Numbered from the stretch's first letter, positions 31,762 through 40,206 are shown. The stretch is 40,206 nt of DNA from Mucilaginibacter polytrichastri (GCF_001911425.1 NZ_MPPL01000001.1:5342570-5382775), one strand, 5' to 3'. Numbers and translations: made by a program. Notes: generated by a model from the sequence alone, not told the origin.

Positions 31762-32424
31762 TTAAAATCTGAAACCTAAGCCAAACTGCCAAACTTGGTT
31801 ACGGTAATTAGGTATATAGGTATCGCCGTTATCATTAATACGGTCAAAGTCTAAGGTATAGCGGGCACGCAATTCAATATTTTGGCTCAGGTCAAAACTT
31901 ACACCGGCCACACCGTCAATCAGTGTTTTATTGTACCCGTTGCTGCTGTTGTTATAAGATTGCTGTGTGGTTTGCGAAAACCCGTTATCAAACGTATTGG
32001 TAGTAGATACCAGGAATGAAATTTGCGGGCCTACCAAAATATTAAAGCCTGGTACCACATGGATCTTGGCTAACAAAGGCACATCAATATAATCGGTACG
32101 TTGTTTAAACTGGCCAAAGTTGGTTTGCGAAGTATAACCTTTTTGCGAGTACAACACCTCTGGCGCAAATGATAGTGGGTAAATAATAGGCAGGTCTAAA
32201 CCAACACCTACATTAAGGCCAATTTTGGTATCAGAGCCGTAAGTGTAATTGCCATTACCTTTAATAATATTAGCCACGTTAACGCCACCAATAATGCTGA
32301 AAGCAGGGCGGAAATTATTGTTGTAGGTGTTTTCCTGACGGCGTTGGCGCGGTCGGTAAAACTGCGCACTAACTGTGCCAGCCATTAAAAGTAGTGCTAT
32401 TGCAACAAAGAAGTGTTTTTTCAT
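31762..32424 (-). CDS. Outer-membrane beta-barrel protein (PorT-like)
   Basis: 220 residues with a Sec signal 'MKKHFFVAIALLLMAGTVSAQ'. A basic linker 'RPRQRRQE' is followed by alternating hydrophobic strands and the closing 'QVWQFGLGFRF', with the C-terminal Phe required for barrel assembly. It fits the OMP_b-brl_2 group that holds PorT-like proteins. It could be a small porin or type-IX-secretion-type barrel; function not shown. Confidence 0.8.
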   Translation of the reverse strand: MKKHFFVAIALLLMAGTVSAQFYRPRQRRQENTYNNNFRPAFSIIGGVNVANIIKGNGNYTYGSDTKIGLNVGVGLDLPIIYPLSFAPEVLYSQKGYTSQTNFGQFKQRTDYIDVPLLAKIHVVPGFNILVGPQISFLVSTTNTFDNGFSQTTQQSYNNSSNGYNKTLIDGVAGVSFDLSQNIELRARYTLDFDRINDNGDTYIPNYRNQVWQFGLGFRF

Positions 32425-32550
32425 AACTATGTTTATTTATTTTCGTAAATCTATTTTTAGAGCAGATAGAACCATAAAGGTTTATTTGTTGTTAAAATAT
32501 TTAATTAAGGCTCAGTTAATTGGCTGTACCTCAAAAAGAAAAACTATCTG

Positions 32551-34278
32551 ATGACCGTTTGTAAAAAAATCCGCTGCTTATCCCTATTGCTCTTCTTTTG
32601 TATCGTAACACTTTGTGCATCAGCACAACAGCAACCATTTATAACCTCGCTATCGGTACAAAATCATTGGGTAGATTCGGTTTATAAAAAACTTAGTAAA
32701 AAGCACCGGGTTGCACAATTATTATTTGTACGCGCCCACACCAACAGGGGGCAGGCCTATGCCGACTCGGTTGGGCAGGTGATAAAAAACCAGCAAGTGG
32801 GTGGCCTGGTATTCTTTCAGGGTGGCCCCGGCCGGCAGGCCGATCTTGTAAACACTTACCAGCAATTGGCCCAGGTGCCGCTGTTAATTGCTATGGATGG
32901 CGAATGGGGTTTGGGCATGCGCCTGGATTCGACCATTGCCTTCCCTTATCAGATGACGCTCGGCGCCATACAAGACAACCAGCTTATTTACAAAATGGGG
33001 CAGGAAGTAGCCGCGCAGTTTAAACGCATTGGTGCGCAAATGAACTTTGCGCCCGATATGGATGTAAATAACAACCCTGATAACCCGGTAATCAACTACC
33101 GCTCATTTGGTGATAATAAATATAATGTGGCCGAAAAAGGGATTGCCTATATGCAGGGTATGCAAAGCGGTGGCTTGTTAACCACAGCCAAACACTTCCC
33201 CGGCCATGGTGATACCAATGTAGATTCGCATCAGGATTTGCCGCAACTCCCTTTTAGCCGTGCACGTTTAGATTCGCTGGAAGAATACCCTTTCCGCGAA
33301 GCGATTAAAGCCGGCATCAGTGGTATTATGATCGCCCATATGAACATCCCATCGCTGGATACCACGGCGCGTTTGCCTTCAACCCTTTCGCGCCCTATTA
33401 TTACCGGGATACTGAAAGATTCGCTGGGTTTTAAAGGCCTGGTAGTATCAGATGCAATGGAAATGAAGGGGGTAACCAAGTTTTTCCCTAACGGGGAGGC
33501 AGACGTACGCGCATTTTTGGCCGGGAATGATATTCTGGAACTATCAGAAAATTCGGACCGCGCTATCAAAATGATCCGCAAGGCTATACGGAAAGATGAA
33601 ATTACAAAAGATGAATTTGTAGCTAAGGTAAAAAAAGTGCTTGCCGCTAAATATTGGGTTGGGTTAAATCATTATGAGCCTGTAAATACAACTAACCTAA
33701 GTGCAGCTATTAATAATACATCCGCTAAAGCATTAGTACAACAATTAGGTGATGCTGCGATTACGCTGCTGAAGGGCGATAGCCTGATTGGTAAACTGGA
33801 TGTTACCAAGCGTACTGCGCTGGTCAGCATCGGGGCAACTGCGTTAACGCCATACCAGCAGGAGCTCGGCCATTATTTTACCAATAGTATGCCGTTTTAT
33901 ATCCCTAAAGATATGTCGGTTGCCGATATGAATACCATGTTGCAAGGTTTAAAAGGCTTCGACCAGGTTATTGTCGGTGTGCATGATATGCGCCTTCGCC
34001 CGGCCAGTAAACTCGATTACAGCAGTAATGTGAAGCTAATGATTGCAGAACTGGCGGGCAAACCCAATAGCGTTATCAGCGTATTTGCTAACCCCTACAC
34101 CATAGCCGGCCTGCCCGGCCTGGAAAAAGCAGGAGCCTTGCTGGCTTGCTATCAAAAAGATGATTTTATGCAACTGGCAGCTGTAAAAGTAATTACCGGG
34201 CAAATTAAGCCAACCGGTAAATTACCGGTAAGTATCAATTCGTTTTTTACTAATGGGATGGGGATTGTAATGCGTTAG
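32551..34278 (+). CDS. Beta-N-acetylhexosaminidase, GH3 (NagZ-like)
   Basis: 575 residues with a signal-like N-terminus (about 1-26). The GH3 barrel holds 'TAKHFPGHGDTNVDSHQDLP' (K214-H215 region with the NagZ His/Asp dyad) and the nucleophile D301 in 'LVVSDAMEMKG'. A second alpha/beta domain follows (about 390-575). Many Bacteroidota relatives carry an extra C-terminal beta-lactamase-like domain; this one does not. It would release GlcNAc from peptidoglycan or chitin fragments, supplying NagA indirectly. Secretion is likely. Confidence 0.9.
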   Translation: MTVCKKIRCLSLLLFFCIVTLCASAQQQPFITSLSVQNHWVDSVYKKLSKKHRVAQLLFVRAHTNRGQAYADSVGQVIKNQQVGGLVFFQGGPGRQADLVNTYQQLAQVPLLIAMDGEWGLGMRLDSTIAFPYQMTLGAIQDNQLIYKMGQEVAAQFKRIGAQMNFAPDMDVNNNPDNPVINYRSFGDNKYNVAEKGIAYMQGMQSGGLLTTAKHFPGHGDTNVDSHQDLPQLPFSRARLDSLEEYPFREAIKAGISGIMIAHMNIPSLDTTARLPSTLSRPIITGILKDSLGFKGLVVSDAMEMKGVTKFFPNGEADVRAFLAGNDILELSENSDRAIKMIRKAIRKDEITKDEFVAKVKKVLAAKYWVGLNHYEPVNTTNLSAAINNTSAKALVQQLGDAAITLLKGDSLIGKLDVTKRTALVSIGATALTPYQQELGHYFTNSMPFYIPKDMSVADMNTMLQGLKGFDQVIVGVHDMRLRPASKLDYSSNVKLMIAELAGKPNSVISVFANPYTIAGLPGLEKAGALLACYQKDDFMQLAAVKVITGQIKPTGKLPVSINSFFTNGMGIVMR

Positions 34279-34294
34279 CAGCTAATTGCTGATA

Positions 34295-35140
34295 CTATTT
34301 ACCTTTCAGCCAGTTCTTAATTCGCTTAAAAATGTCATCCTTGCGTGGCTTGGGTTTGCCATCGTGGGTTAGCTGGTCATCGTAATGCAGTTGCAGTTCC
34401 GATGCGTAAGCTGCATGTAAAGGGTATTGCTTTAACTCATTGATATAAGGCAATACGCGGTCATTCAACGCACTGTTTTGCGATATGGTTTGATAACCGC
34501 TCCGCAAAGCAGGGTTGTAATTCAGGTTAATCTCCTGGTATCCATTCTCTGCAAAGTAATCAACCTGGAAAATTTCGGGGTTCAATTTTTTAAGGCGTTT
34601 AGTCCCTTTACGTTCATTACGCCAGGGGTGCTCATCTTTGGGTAACTGGTTCAATAAATATTCCTTGTCCCAAATGGTAACCTGGTGCGACATCAGGTAC
34701 CCCGATTTTTCATTATCCAGTTGCGCAACCGTAAAGCCTTCAACCTGGTAACCGGTAGGGTTAGTTTGGTATACATCAGAGCTGGTGAGTTTTACCTGTT
34801 TCCAATTATTACTTTCTATCAGTTTAAATAATTCTTTAAAAAAAGTAGCATCTACAGGTTTATCCAGCCACATATCCTCCTGGAAATAGATCACATATTT
34901 TTCTTTGACTTCATTTCGCAGCAAATGAGCCAATCGGTCTGACCATTGCCCTGAACCTGAACGAATATTTCTGAACCCATTTATATTCACCTCCAGGTTT
35001 TCTGTAGCGAAGTAATAAGTACAGGGAATACTAAAATCCCAATATTTATTAAAAAACGCAGAGAAGCCGGGATATAAAAACTGGTACCTGTCGCACGTGT
35101 GCACAAGCAAAGCAAAGTTGGGCTGGTTTTTTGTAGTCAT
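34295..35140 (-). CDS. Unknown protein, GT-A-like
   Basis: 281 residues, no signal peptide. 'NFALLVHTCDRYQFLYPGFSAFF' and 'KYVIYFQEDMWLDKPVDATFF' (acidic EDM at 88-90) look like the first strand and metal-binding strand of a glycosyltransferase GT-A fold, and the C-terminus is strongly basic (KDDIFKRIKNWLKGK). I do not recognise a named family. It converges with the GH3 gene and has a promoter box 15 bases upstream. A surface-glycan role is plausible only from its setting. Confidence 0.65.
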   Translation of the reverse strand: MTTKNQPNFALLVHTCDRYQFLYPGFSAFFNKYWDFSIPCTYYFATENLEVNINGFRNIRSGSGQWSDRLAHLLRNEVKEKYVIYFQEDMWLDKPVDATFFKELFKLIESNNWKQVKLTSSDVYQTNPTGYQVEGFTVAQLDNEKSGYLMSHQVTIWDKEYLLNQLPKDEHPWRNERKGTKRLKKLNPEIFQVDYFAENGYQEINLNYNPALRSGYQTISQNSALNDRVLPYINELKQYPLHAAYASELQLHYDDQLTHDGKPKPRKDDIFKRIKNWLKGK

Positions 35141-35154
35141 ATTAAACAGGTATG

Positions 35155-35162
35155 CAAAAATA
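35155..35162 (-). promoter_or_regulatory. -7 box (TATTTTTG) for the gene at 34295-35140
   Basis: Plus CAAAAATA reads TATTTTTG with CA following on the minus strand, 15 bases before the ATG. Confidence 0.5.
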
Positions 35163-35198
35163 CAATTAGCTTTATCAATTTAACGGTTAAATATATTC

Positions 35199-35768
35199 AT
35201 GTCATCGCACCACATCGTTCGTGAAAAACAAGAACCTGCTTTATTGGTATTAAGCATGGCAGATTTCGCTTTTGAACTACTTGGCCAACTGCTGGAGTGG
35301 AGCCCCACTCTAATAGCCATCCCCGAAACGGCTATACAGCTTCATGATAACCAAATTAAAATAGACTGGCTTATAGCCAATGAACCCATCAATGATCTGC
35401 AGTCGGACGTAAAGCTGATGCTCGTTGAGCATGAACTTTATCTCGAGACAGCACTATTCCACTTAATAGACCAGGGTTACCGAGCCGTTAATATTATTAC
35501 CGACAACTTTAACGCGGATAAGTATTTGCCCTATGCAGAACAGATTGACTTGGTGATTTACCAGCATGATGAAAAAATTTACCCCATTAAACCGGGATTT
35601 AGTAAATGGACACCCGCAGGTGATATTGTTAAGTTGATAAGCCAGCCCACGCAATTAACATATACTGGTTTAAAACCCTTAAATGAAACCACGTTTGAAA
35701 CTGCTGCTGATGGCTTTTTTACCATGGAATTTAATCAACCCTACTTATTTATTGCAGAGACTATCTAG
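35199..35768 (+). CDS. Thiamine pyrophosphokinase-like protein
   Basis: 189 residues. It opens 'MSSHHIVREKQEPALLVL', a conserved start I associate with the Bacteroidota protein labelled thiamine pyrophosphokinase. The C-terminal 'TPAGDIVKL', 'YTGLKPLNET' and 'FFTMEFNQPYLFIAE' resemble the second (thiamine-binding) domain of TPK. The Asp-rich catalytic motif of classic TPK is not evident in the N-terminal half, so it may be a diverged or non-catalytic member. The family assignment is tentative. Confidence 0.55.
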   Translation: MSSHHIVREKQEPALLVLSMADFAFELLGQLLEWSPTLIAIPETAIQLHDNQIKIDWLIANEPINDLQSDVKLMLVEHELYLETALFHLIDQGYRAVNIITDNFNADKYLPYAEQIDLVIYQHDEKIYPIKPGFSKWTPAGDIVKLISQPTQLTYTGLKPLNETTFETAADGFFTMEFNQPYLFIAETI

Positions 35769-35802
35769 GCAAACATGAGTCTGGTAATAAGCCGTTAATG
35801 AC

Positions 35803-35829
35803 GATATAGTTAAAAACTATATCATTTTT
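35803..35829 (+). terminator. Intrinsic terminator of the TPK-like gene
   Basis: GATATAGTT (35803-35811) pairs perfectly with AACTATATC (35815-35823) around AAA, then ATTTTTGTTT. The remaining 220 bases to the next gene hold nothing I can name. Confidence 0.8.
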
Positions 35830-36048
35830 GTTTGATATATGATTTTTAAAATTGCGTCTAAAATCCTTTCTAAAATAACGACTTTGTTAACATTGAGCTT
35901 TTGATATGTCAATAGAATAGTTGATATATCTAATCAACAAAACGGCCGGGCTAATAGGCAAAATGCTTCAATAGCAAACAATATTTTCATCATAATAACC
36001 GTATATATAATTGCAAGCCTGTATATTAGGTTACCAATTAACCAATTT

Positions 36049-36909
36049 ATGCCATCTTCTTATAAAGTTATTATCATGTCGTTAGGCATTAGCCTGCTGT
36101 CATGTTCAAGCAAAACTGCTACGCCCGGACCAAGTGGTAATACGGGTACAGATAATCATGCTGTAACCGATAAAACCTATCTGTTTGATACCACGCCAAC
36201 CTGGGCCGAAGAATTTAATACCGGCAGCCAGCCCGATACCAGCAAATGGGGTTATGATATAGGTGGCGATGGGTGGGGCAACCACGAAATGGAATATTAC
36301 ACCAACGGCAACAACGTAGCCATTAATAATGGCAACCTTATTATTACCACCCGTAAAGAAAACGTGGGCAGCAACAAATATTCGTCGGCACGTTTGTTTT
36401 CTAAGGGTGCGGGTAATTTTACTTATGGCCGCATTGAGGTTCGGGCAAAAATTCCGGGCGGCAAAGGTACCTGGCCTGCTATATGGATGCTGCCTACAGA
36501 TAATGCCTACGGTGCATGGCCCAACTCGGGCGAAATGGATATGATGGAACACGTAGGTTACGATCCTTATAATATTTATGTAACCATGCATACTGGTGCA
36601 TACAACCATACCATTAACACGCAAAAAGGCGTTACTATTAATGTACCCACAGCAATAAGTGATTACCATACTTACCGGATAGATTGGACACCAGCCTCGG
36701 TAACTGCTTTTATTGACGATAACCAGGTAATGGTATTTAAAAATGAAGGTACCGGTTATATGGTATGGCCTTTTGATAAGCGCTTTCACCTGATGCTTAA
36801 TGTAGCAGTTGGTGGCGATTGGGGCGGGCTACAAGGTGTGGATGATTCATCTTTCCCATGTACTATGCAGATAGATTACATAAGGATTTACAAAGTAACT
36901 AACCTATAA
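36049..36909 (+). CDS. Glycoside hydrolase family 16 lipoprotein (beta-glucanase type)
   Basis: 286 residues. The signal ends in the lipobox 'SLLSC' with C19, followed by a Ser/Gly/Thr-rich linker. The GH16 jelly-roll starts near 52 ('WAEEFNTGS'); 'GTWPAIWMLP' precedes the active site 'GEMDMMEHVG' with E162, D164 and E167 in the E-x-D-x-x-E order. It hydrolyses beta-1,3 or mixed-linkage glucans such as laminarin. Lipid attachment places it on the outer membrane. It ends with 'IDYIRIYKV', the typical closing strand. Confidence 0.92.
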   Translation: MPSSYKVIIMSLGISLLSCSSKTATPGPSGNTGTDNHAVTDKTYLFDTTPTWAEEFNTGSQPDTSKWGYDIGGDGWGNHEMEYYTNGNNVAINNGNLIITTRKENVGSNKYSSARLFSKGAGNFTYGRIEVRAKIPGGKGTWPAIWMLPTDNAYGAWPNSGEMDMMEHVGYDPYNIYVTMHTGAYNHTINTQKGVTINVPTAISDYHTYRIDWTPASVTAFIDDNQVMVFKNEGTGYMVWPFDKRFHLMLNVAVGGDWGGLQGVDDSSFPCTMQIDYIRIYKVTNL

Positions 36910-37021
36910 TGTCATTTAATTGTAGCCTTAACAAAAATTTAAAGTACGATTAAACTTTTTTAGCTGCGAAAGGTCATATTAATACCAACAGCAATAAAAG
37001 GCTGAAATTGAAGGTTAAATT

Positions 37022-38089
37022 ATGAAACGCATATATCAATTATTCTCATTAACAGTTGTAACCGGGTTATTAACCCTGTTTGTAGCAACAAATGCTGATG
37101 CCCAACGTGGCGGTGGCGGACACGGCGGTGGAGGCGGAGGCGGTGGCTCGCACAGCGGCGGTGGTGGAGGCGGTGGCTTCCATGGCGGCGGCGGTGGTGG
37201 CGGTGGTCGTCCAAGCGGTGGTGGCGGCTTTTCAGGCGGCCGTCCAGGTGGTGGCGGCGGTCATGTAGTTACCGGGCCGCGCGGCGGTTTTAATAACGGT
37301 GGTCGTCCGGGTGGCGGTTATGCACAAGGCGGCCAGGGCCATTATGGCTTTAACCGTGGAGGATACGGCGGTGGCCGTCCGGGTTATGCCCCGGGCAGAG
37401 GCGGTTATTACAGGCCTGGTGCAGGTGGGTACTACCGCGGTGGTGGATACAGAGGCGGCTATTATGGTGGTTTCAGAGGTGGCTTTTACAATCATGGTGG
37501 TTTTTATGGCCGCTATTATGCACCTCGTTTAGGTTTCAGCATCGGTATATTGCCTTATGGATACTATCCGTTCTACTTCGGCCCCGACCAATATTTTTAT
37601 AGCGGAGGTTATTACTACCAACAAAATGATAATAATCAATATACTGTAGTTGAACCGCCAATAGGCGCAGAAATTACAAGCCTGCCATCAAATGTACAAT
37701 CTATAGTAATTGATGGTACGCAATACTACGAGGCTAATGGCGTGTATTACCTGCCAATAACAAGGGATGACGGTTCACAAGCTTACCAGATAGCTGGGAA
37801 AGACGGTCAATTATCTACAGGTGCGGGTGATTATCAGGATGATTCTAACAATCAGCAGGATCAGAATTATGCACCACAGCAGCAGCAACAACAACAGGTT
37901 CAGCCGCAACGCCAGCAAAATATATTACAGCCCGGTGATGTTGTACAAGCCTTGCCGCCAAATTGCAGAAAAGTAAGCATTGATAATGAAAAATACTATG
38001 TAGATCCGGCAGGTATTTATTACCACGAAGAACGCGACCAATATGGCCAAAAAGTTTACCGTGTAACTGACGTTAATAACGGAAATTAA
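37022..38089 (+). CDS. Gly-rich secreted protein, DUF6515 family
   Basis: 355 residues with a signal 'IYQLFSLTVVTGLLTLF'. Residues about 28-160 are Gly-dominated with His, Arg, Ser and Tyr ('GGGGH', 'GRPSGGGGF', 'YRGGGYRGG'), unlike the A/T-rich neighbours because GGN codons dominate. Two DUF6515-like units with 'PPIGAEITSLPSNVQSIVIDGTQYYEANGVYY' and 'PGDVVQALPPNCRKVSIDNEKYYVDPAGIYY' follow. A poly-Gln stretch (about 279-296) lies between. It is likely a secreted or outer-membrane-linked structural protein; function unknown. Confidence 0.8.
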   Translation: MKRIYQLFSLTVVTGLLTLFVATNADAQRGGGGHGGGGGGGGSHSGGGGGGGFHGGGGGGGGRPSGGGGFSGGRPGGGGGHVVTGPRGGFNNGGRPGGGYAQGGQGHYGFNRGGYGGGRPGYAPGRGGYYRPGAGGYYRGGGYRGGYYGGFRGGFYNHGGFYGRYYAPRLGFSIGILPYGYYPFYFGPDQYFYSGGYYYQQNDNNQYTVVEPPIGAEITSLPSNVQSIVIDGTQYYEANGVYYLPITRDDGSQAYQIAGKDGQLSTGAGDYQDDSNNQQDQNYAPQQQQQQQVQPQRQQNILQPGDVVQALPPNCRKVSIDNEKYYVDPAGIYYHEERDQYGQKVYRVTDVNNGN

Positions 38090-38127
38090 GAGAAATTAAG
38101 TTTAATATTTTCTATAGTGTTTTGACA

Positions 38128-38160
38128 AGGGGGATGAAGGCATAAGCTTTCATCCCTTTT
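38128..38160 (+). terminator. Intrinsic terminator of the DUF6515 gene
   Basis: AGGGGGATGAAGGC and GCTTTCATCCCTT arms around ATAA with T tract following. It lies 39 bases past the stop. Confidence 0.88.
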
Positions 38161-38265
38161 TTATGTAATTGCTGATAGTATTGCTGTAAAGTATCATCTA
38201 TATTTTTCATTGTTGGGCATCGGTATAAAATGATCTTATATTTAAGCGGTCAATTATTAAAAATC

Positions 38266-39345
38266 ATGAAGCATTATCTCTGCCTGTTATTATGCCTAGC
38301 TGTGTGTTTTACACAAGCTAAAAGCAAAACTAACGTTAAATCTAATCTTGTTGTTTTTGCAGCCAATAACCCTAAAATACAATACACAGGGCGGATAGAT
38401 TTTACCAACCCTTTAAAGCCGCGTTTCTGGTCGCCGGCGGTTTATGTACAGGCCCGTTTTAAGGGTACTTCATGCACTATTATGTTAAACGATGAAGTTT
38501 TATACGGCACTACCCATAACTATATAGAGGTTGTGATTGATAACCAAAAACCCGTTCGTTTGCAAACCAACGGCAAAACCAATGTAATTAAAGCTGCCGA
38601 AAACCTGCCTTACGGCGTGCATACCATCACGATTTGCAAAGACACAGAATCGGGCATCGGTTACCTGGAGTTTACCGGCATTAAATGTGCCGAACTGCTC
38701 TCCCTGCCAGCCAAGCCAAGCCGTAAAATAGAATATATTGGCGATTCTATTACCTGTGGCAGCAGTATGGATATGACAGCAATAGCTTGCGGTAAAGGCA
38801 CATGGTACGATCAGCATAATGCGTATATGAGCTATGGGCCATTAACTTCGCGTGCGCTAAATGCGCAATATGTGCTAAGTTCGGTATCAGGTATCGGGCT
38901 TATTCATAGCTGCTGCGATATGAAGATCCAGATGCCGCAGGTATTTGATAAGATAAATATGCGTACAGATTCTATTAAATGGAATTTTACCCAATATCAG
39001 CCCGATGTGGTTACCGTTTGTTTAGGCCAAAATGACGGCATCCAGGATTCTACCGCCTACTGCAGCGCTTATGTAAAGTTTATAGGAGATATCAGGATGC
39101 ATTATCCTAAAGCCGATATTGTGTGCTTAACCAGCCCAATGGGCGATTCTACCCTTACGCCAGTGCTCAAGAAATACATCACCTCCATTAATAATTATGT
39201 AAACCATGCCGGTGATGAAAAGGTGACCCATTACTTTTTTAGCAAACGATATTTTCATGGCTGCGGCACGCACCCGGATATGGCCGAGCATCGGGAAATA
39301 GCCGAAGAACTCACCGTTTACCTTAAGCAATTAAAAAACTGGTAG
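38266..39345 (+). CDS. SGNH/GDSL esterase, carbohydrate esterase 2 type
   Basis: 359 residues from the ATG at 38266, which opens the signal 'MKHYLCLLLCLAVCFTQA'; an in-frame ATG at 38230 adds 12 residues and is less likely. A jelly-roll part ('GRIDFTNPLKPRFWSPAVYVQARFKG') precedes the SGNH fold, the order in CE2. The catalytic serine is S161 in 'YIGDSITCGSS'; 'CLGQNDG' carries the N block and 'HPDMAEH' the His/Asp block. It should remove acetyl groups from extracellular glycans. Confidence 0.87.
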   Translation: MKHYLCLLLCLAVCFTQAKSKTNVKSNLVVFAANNPKIQYTGRIDFTNPLKPRFWSPAVYVQARFKGTSCTIMLNDEVLYGTTHNYIEVVIDNQKPVRLQTNGKTNVIKAAENLPYGVHTITICKDTESGIGYLEFTGIKCAELLSLPAKPSRKIEYIGDSITCGSSMDMTAIACGKGTWYDQHNAYMSYGPLTSRALNAQYVLSSVSGIGLIHSCCDMKIQMPQVFDKINMRTDSIKWNFTQYQPDVVTVCLGQNDGIQDSTAYCSAYVKFIGDIRMHYPKADIVCLTSPMGDSTLTPVLKKYITSINNYVNHAGDEKVTHYFFSKRYFHGCGTHPDMAEHREIAEELTVYLKQLKNW

Positions 39346-39406
39346 CTAATTTATTTAAAACATAGTGCCGTATGGATGCTTTATTATATATACAAACATC
39401 AATACT

Positions 39407-39754
39407 ATGGAACACAATCATAACCACCAGGCACTAATCCAAAAATTATTGGATTGTGTATTAGCATGCGAGCATTGCGCTACCGCATGCCTTGGCGAAG
39501 AGGAAGTTAAATATATGGTCAATTGCATTGTGCTCGACAGAGACTGTGCAGATATTTGCAATATCGGCGCACGTTTATTACAACGCGACTCTATTATTGC
39601 ACATCAATACCTTGTTTTGTGCGAAGAAATTTGCCGCCTTTGTGCCACTGAATGTGCAAAGCACGATATGGAGCATTGCCAAGCGTGTGCCGAGGCTTGC
39701 CGCCAGTGTGCCGAGGCCTGCCATGCGCACCACGAACCAATTACCCAGGATTAA
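39407..39754 (+). CDS. Four-helix-bundle copper-binding protein (Csp-like)
   Basis: 115 residues from the ATG at 39407; a GTG at 39365 is open but adds an unlikely hydrophobic lead. The product begins 'MEHNHNHQALIQKLLDCVLACEHCATACLGEE' and repeats CxxxC patterns ('DCADICNIG', 'CEEICRLCATECAKHD', 'CQACAEACRQCAEACHAH') along four helices, as in Csp copper-storage proteins. It would bind many Cu(I) ions in the cytosol or periplasm. The cytosolic form is favoured because no signal is present. A terminator follows. Confidence 0.9.
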   Translation: MEHNHNHQALIQKLLDCVLACEHCATACLGEEEVKYMVNCIVLDRDCADICNIGARLLQRDSIIAHQYLVLCEEICRLCATECAKHDMEHCQACAEACRQCAEACHAHHEPITQD

Positions 39755-39780
39755 TTATTCAATCAGTTTAATTTATTTAC

Positions 39781-39814
39781 AGACCGGACGGATAACATCT
39801 ATCCGGTCTTTTTC
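39781..39814 (+). terminator. Hairpin terminator of the copper-binding gene
   Basis: AGACCGGA (39781-39788) pairs with TCCGGTCT (39802-39809), then TTTTTC. Confidence 0.82.
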
Positions 39815-39826
39815 ATTTATCTTTTT

Positions 39827-40206
39827 ATGAAAGCTATTATATTTAACTGTACGCTAAAGCCATCGCCCATTGTATCGAACACAGAAGCGTTGGCCAATGA
39901 AGTAATTAAAGAGCTGGAACGGCTTGGGGCCGAAACCAAATTGATCCGTATAGCAGATCATGATGTTAAGGCGGGTTCAAAGTCTGACATGGGCAATGGT
40001 GACGCCTGGCCCGCGATATTGGAAGAACTATTGGCTTCTGATATTTTGATTATGGCCAGCCCTACCTGGGTAGGCCAAATGTCGAGTGTGGCCATGCGGG
40101 TGCTGGAACGTATGAATGGACTTTATCCTGTAAAAAACAATAGCGGCATGCCGGTTAACTTTAATAAAGTGGCGGGCTTTGTAGTTACCGGCGAAGAAGA
40201 TGGTGC
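39827..40206 (+). CDS. Flavodoxin-family NAD(P)H-dependent FMN reductase-like protein (3' end missing)
   Basis: The ATG is at 39827; the frame is open to the window edge. The product begins 'MKAIIFNCTLKPSPIVSNTEALANEV', the FMN-phosphate loop type, continues with 'LASDILIMASPTWVGQMSSVAMRVLERM' (the second flavodoxin strand-helix unit) and breaks off at 'VAGFVVTGEEDG'. It binds FMN and probably reduces quinones, azo compounds or metals. It starts 13 bases past the terminator of the copper gene. Confidence 0.82.
   Translation, partial: MKAIIFNCTLKPSPIVSNTEALANEVIKELERLGAETKLIRIADHDVKAGSKSDMGNGDAWPAILEELLASDILIMASPTWVGQMSSVAMRVLERMNGLYPVKNNSGMPVNFNKVAGFVVTGEEDG

Noticed and set aside
36106..36789. 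Long antisense open frame inside the GH16 gene
   Set aside because: It lies wholly within a strong coding region, has no recognisable domain, and arises from codon bias on the opposite strand.
37022..37500. GGN repeat tract as a tandem-repeat array
   Set aside because: The periodicity is that of Gly codons within an open frame, not of a fixed-length DNA unit.
1..40206. CRISPR arrays, prophage, integrase or insertion sequence
   Set aside because: No evenly spaced direct repeats, no transposase or integrase motif, no terminal repeats framing a gene were found on either strand.

Overview
The window looks like ordinary chromosome from a soil or freshwater Bacteroidota of the Sphingobacteriaceae; gene content and protein wording are closest to what I know of Mucilaginibacter/Pedobacter, but the genus is an inference. 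Supporting signs are the TAnnTTTG promoter boxes (clearest at 8442-8449), the rplM-rpsI-rpsB-tsf operon, a DUF6728 micro-protein, a DUF6515 Gly-rich protein, an OmpA with type-3 repeats, and 'GTCATTCTGA..GAAGAATCT' intergenic palindromes. I see no rRNA, tRNA, IS element, prophage or CRISPR array. The window cuts a gene at each end: an RsmI-like methyltransferase on the left and a flavodoxin-family gene on the right.

Layout. 1-5046: methyltransferase fragment, an unknown conserved-looking protein, an AI-2E family permease, a PLP aminotransferase, an acyl-CoA desaturase and a PA2169/DUF2383 four-helix stress protein, mostly on the minus strand with a hairpin terminator after most units. 5047-8005: a regulatory gap, a PAS histidine kinase with its own single-domain response regulator, palindromic repeats and a PKD-domain lipoprotein. 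8006-14744: the translation block. A structured intergenic stretch leads to a consensus promoter and rplM-rpsI-rpsB-tsf, followed by nagA, pyrH, a lipocalin and frr. 14823-17685: an ABC exporter with a small PLDc_N membrane protein, then a higBA toxin-antitoxin pair. 17694-24189: recG, an EamA permease, ridA, a DUF6728 micro-gene, ompA, an Xaa-Pro aminopeptidase and meaB.

25118-31662 is the most accessory-looking part: three glycosyltransferase-type genes (one broken), an MsbA-like lipid ABC exporter, a decayed remnant, and a secreted MACPF (perforin-like) lipoprotein carrying C-terminal DUF5648-like repeats. 31762-40206 holds an outer-membrane barrel, a GH3 hexosaminidase, another GT-A-like protein, a thiamine-pyrophosphokinase-like protein, a GH16 glucanase lipoprotein, the Gly-rich DUF6515 protein, a CE2-type SGNH esterase, a four-helix Cys-rich copper-binding protein and the flavodoxin fragment. 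This reads as envelope building plus polysaccharide use: NagA and GH3 can recycle amino sugars, GH16 and CE2 act on beta-glucans and acetylated glycans, and the glycosyltransferases and exporter decorate the cell surface.

Most worth a second look: the MACPF-DUF5648 lipoprotein as a candidate antibacterial pore former; a run of three nested or tandem hairpins upstream of the rplM promoter; a strong stem between rpsB and tsf; near-perfect Shine-Dalgarno sequences on only rpsI and rpsB in a phylum that mostly ignores them; a 25-codon hydrophobic micro-ORF; and several perfect inverted repeats just upstream of genes.
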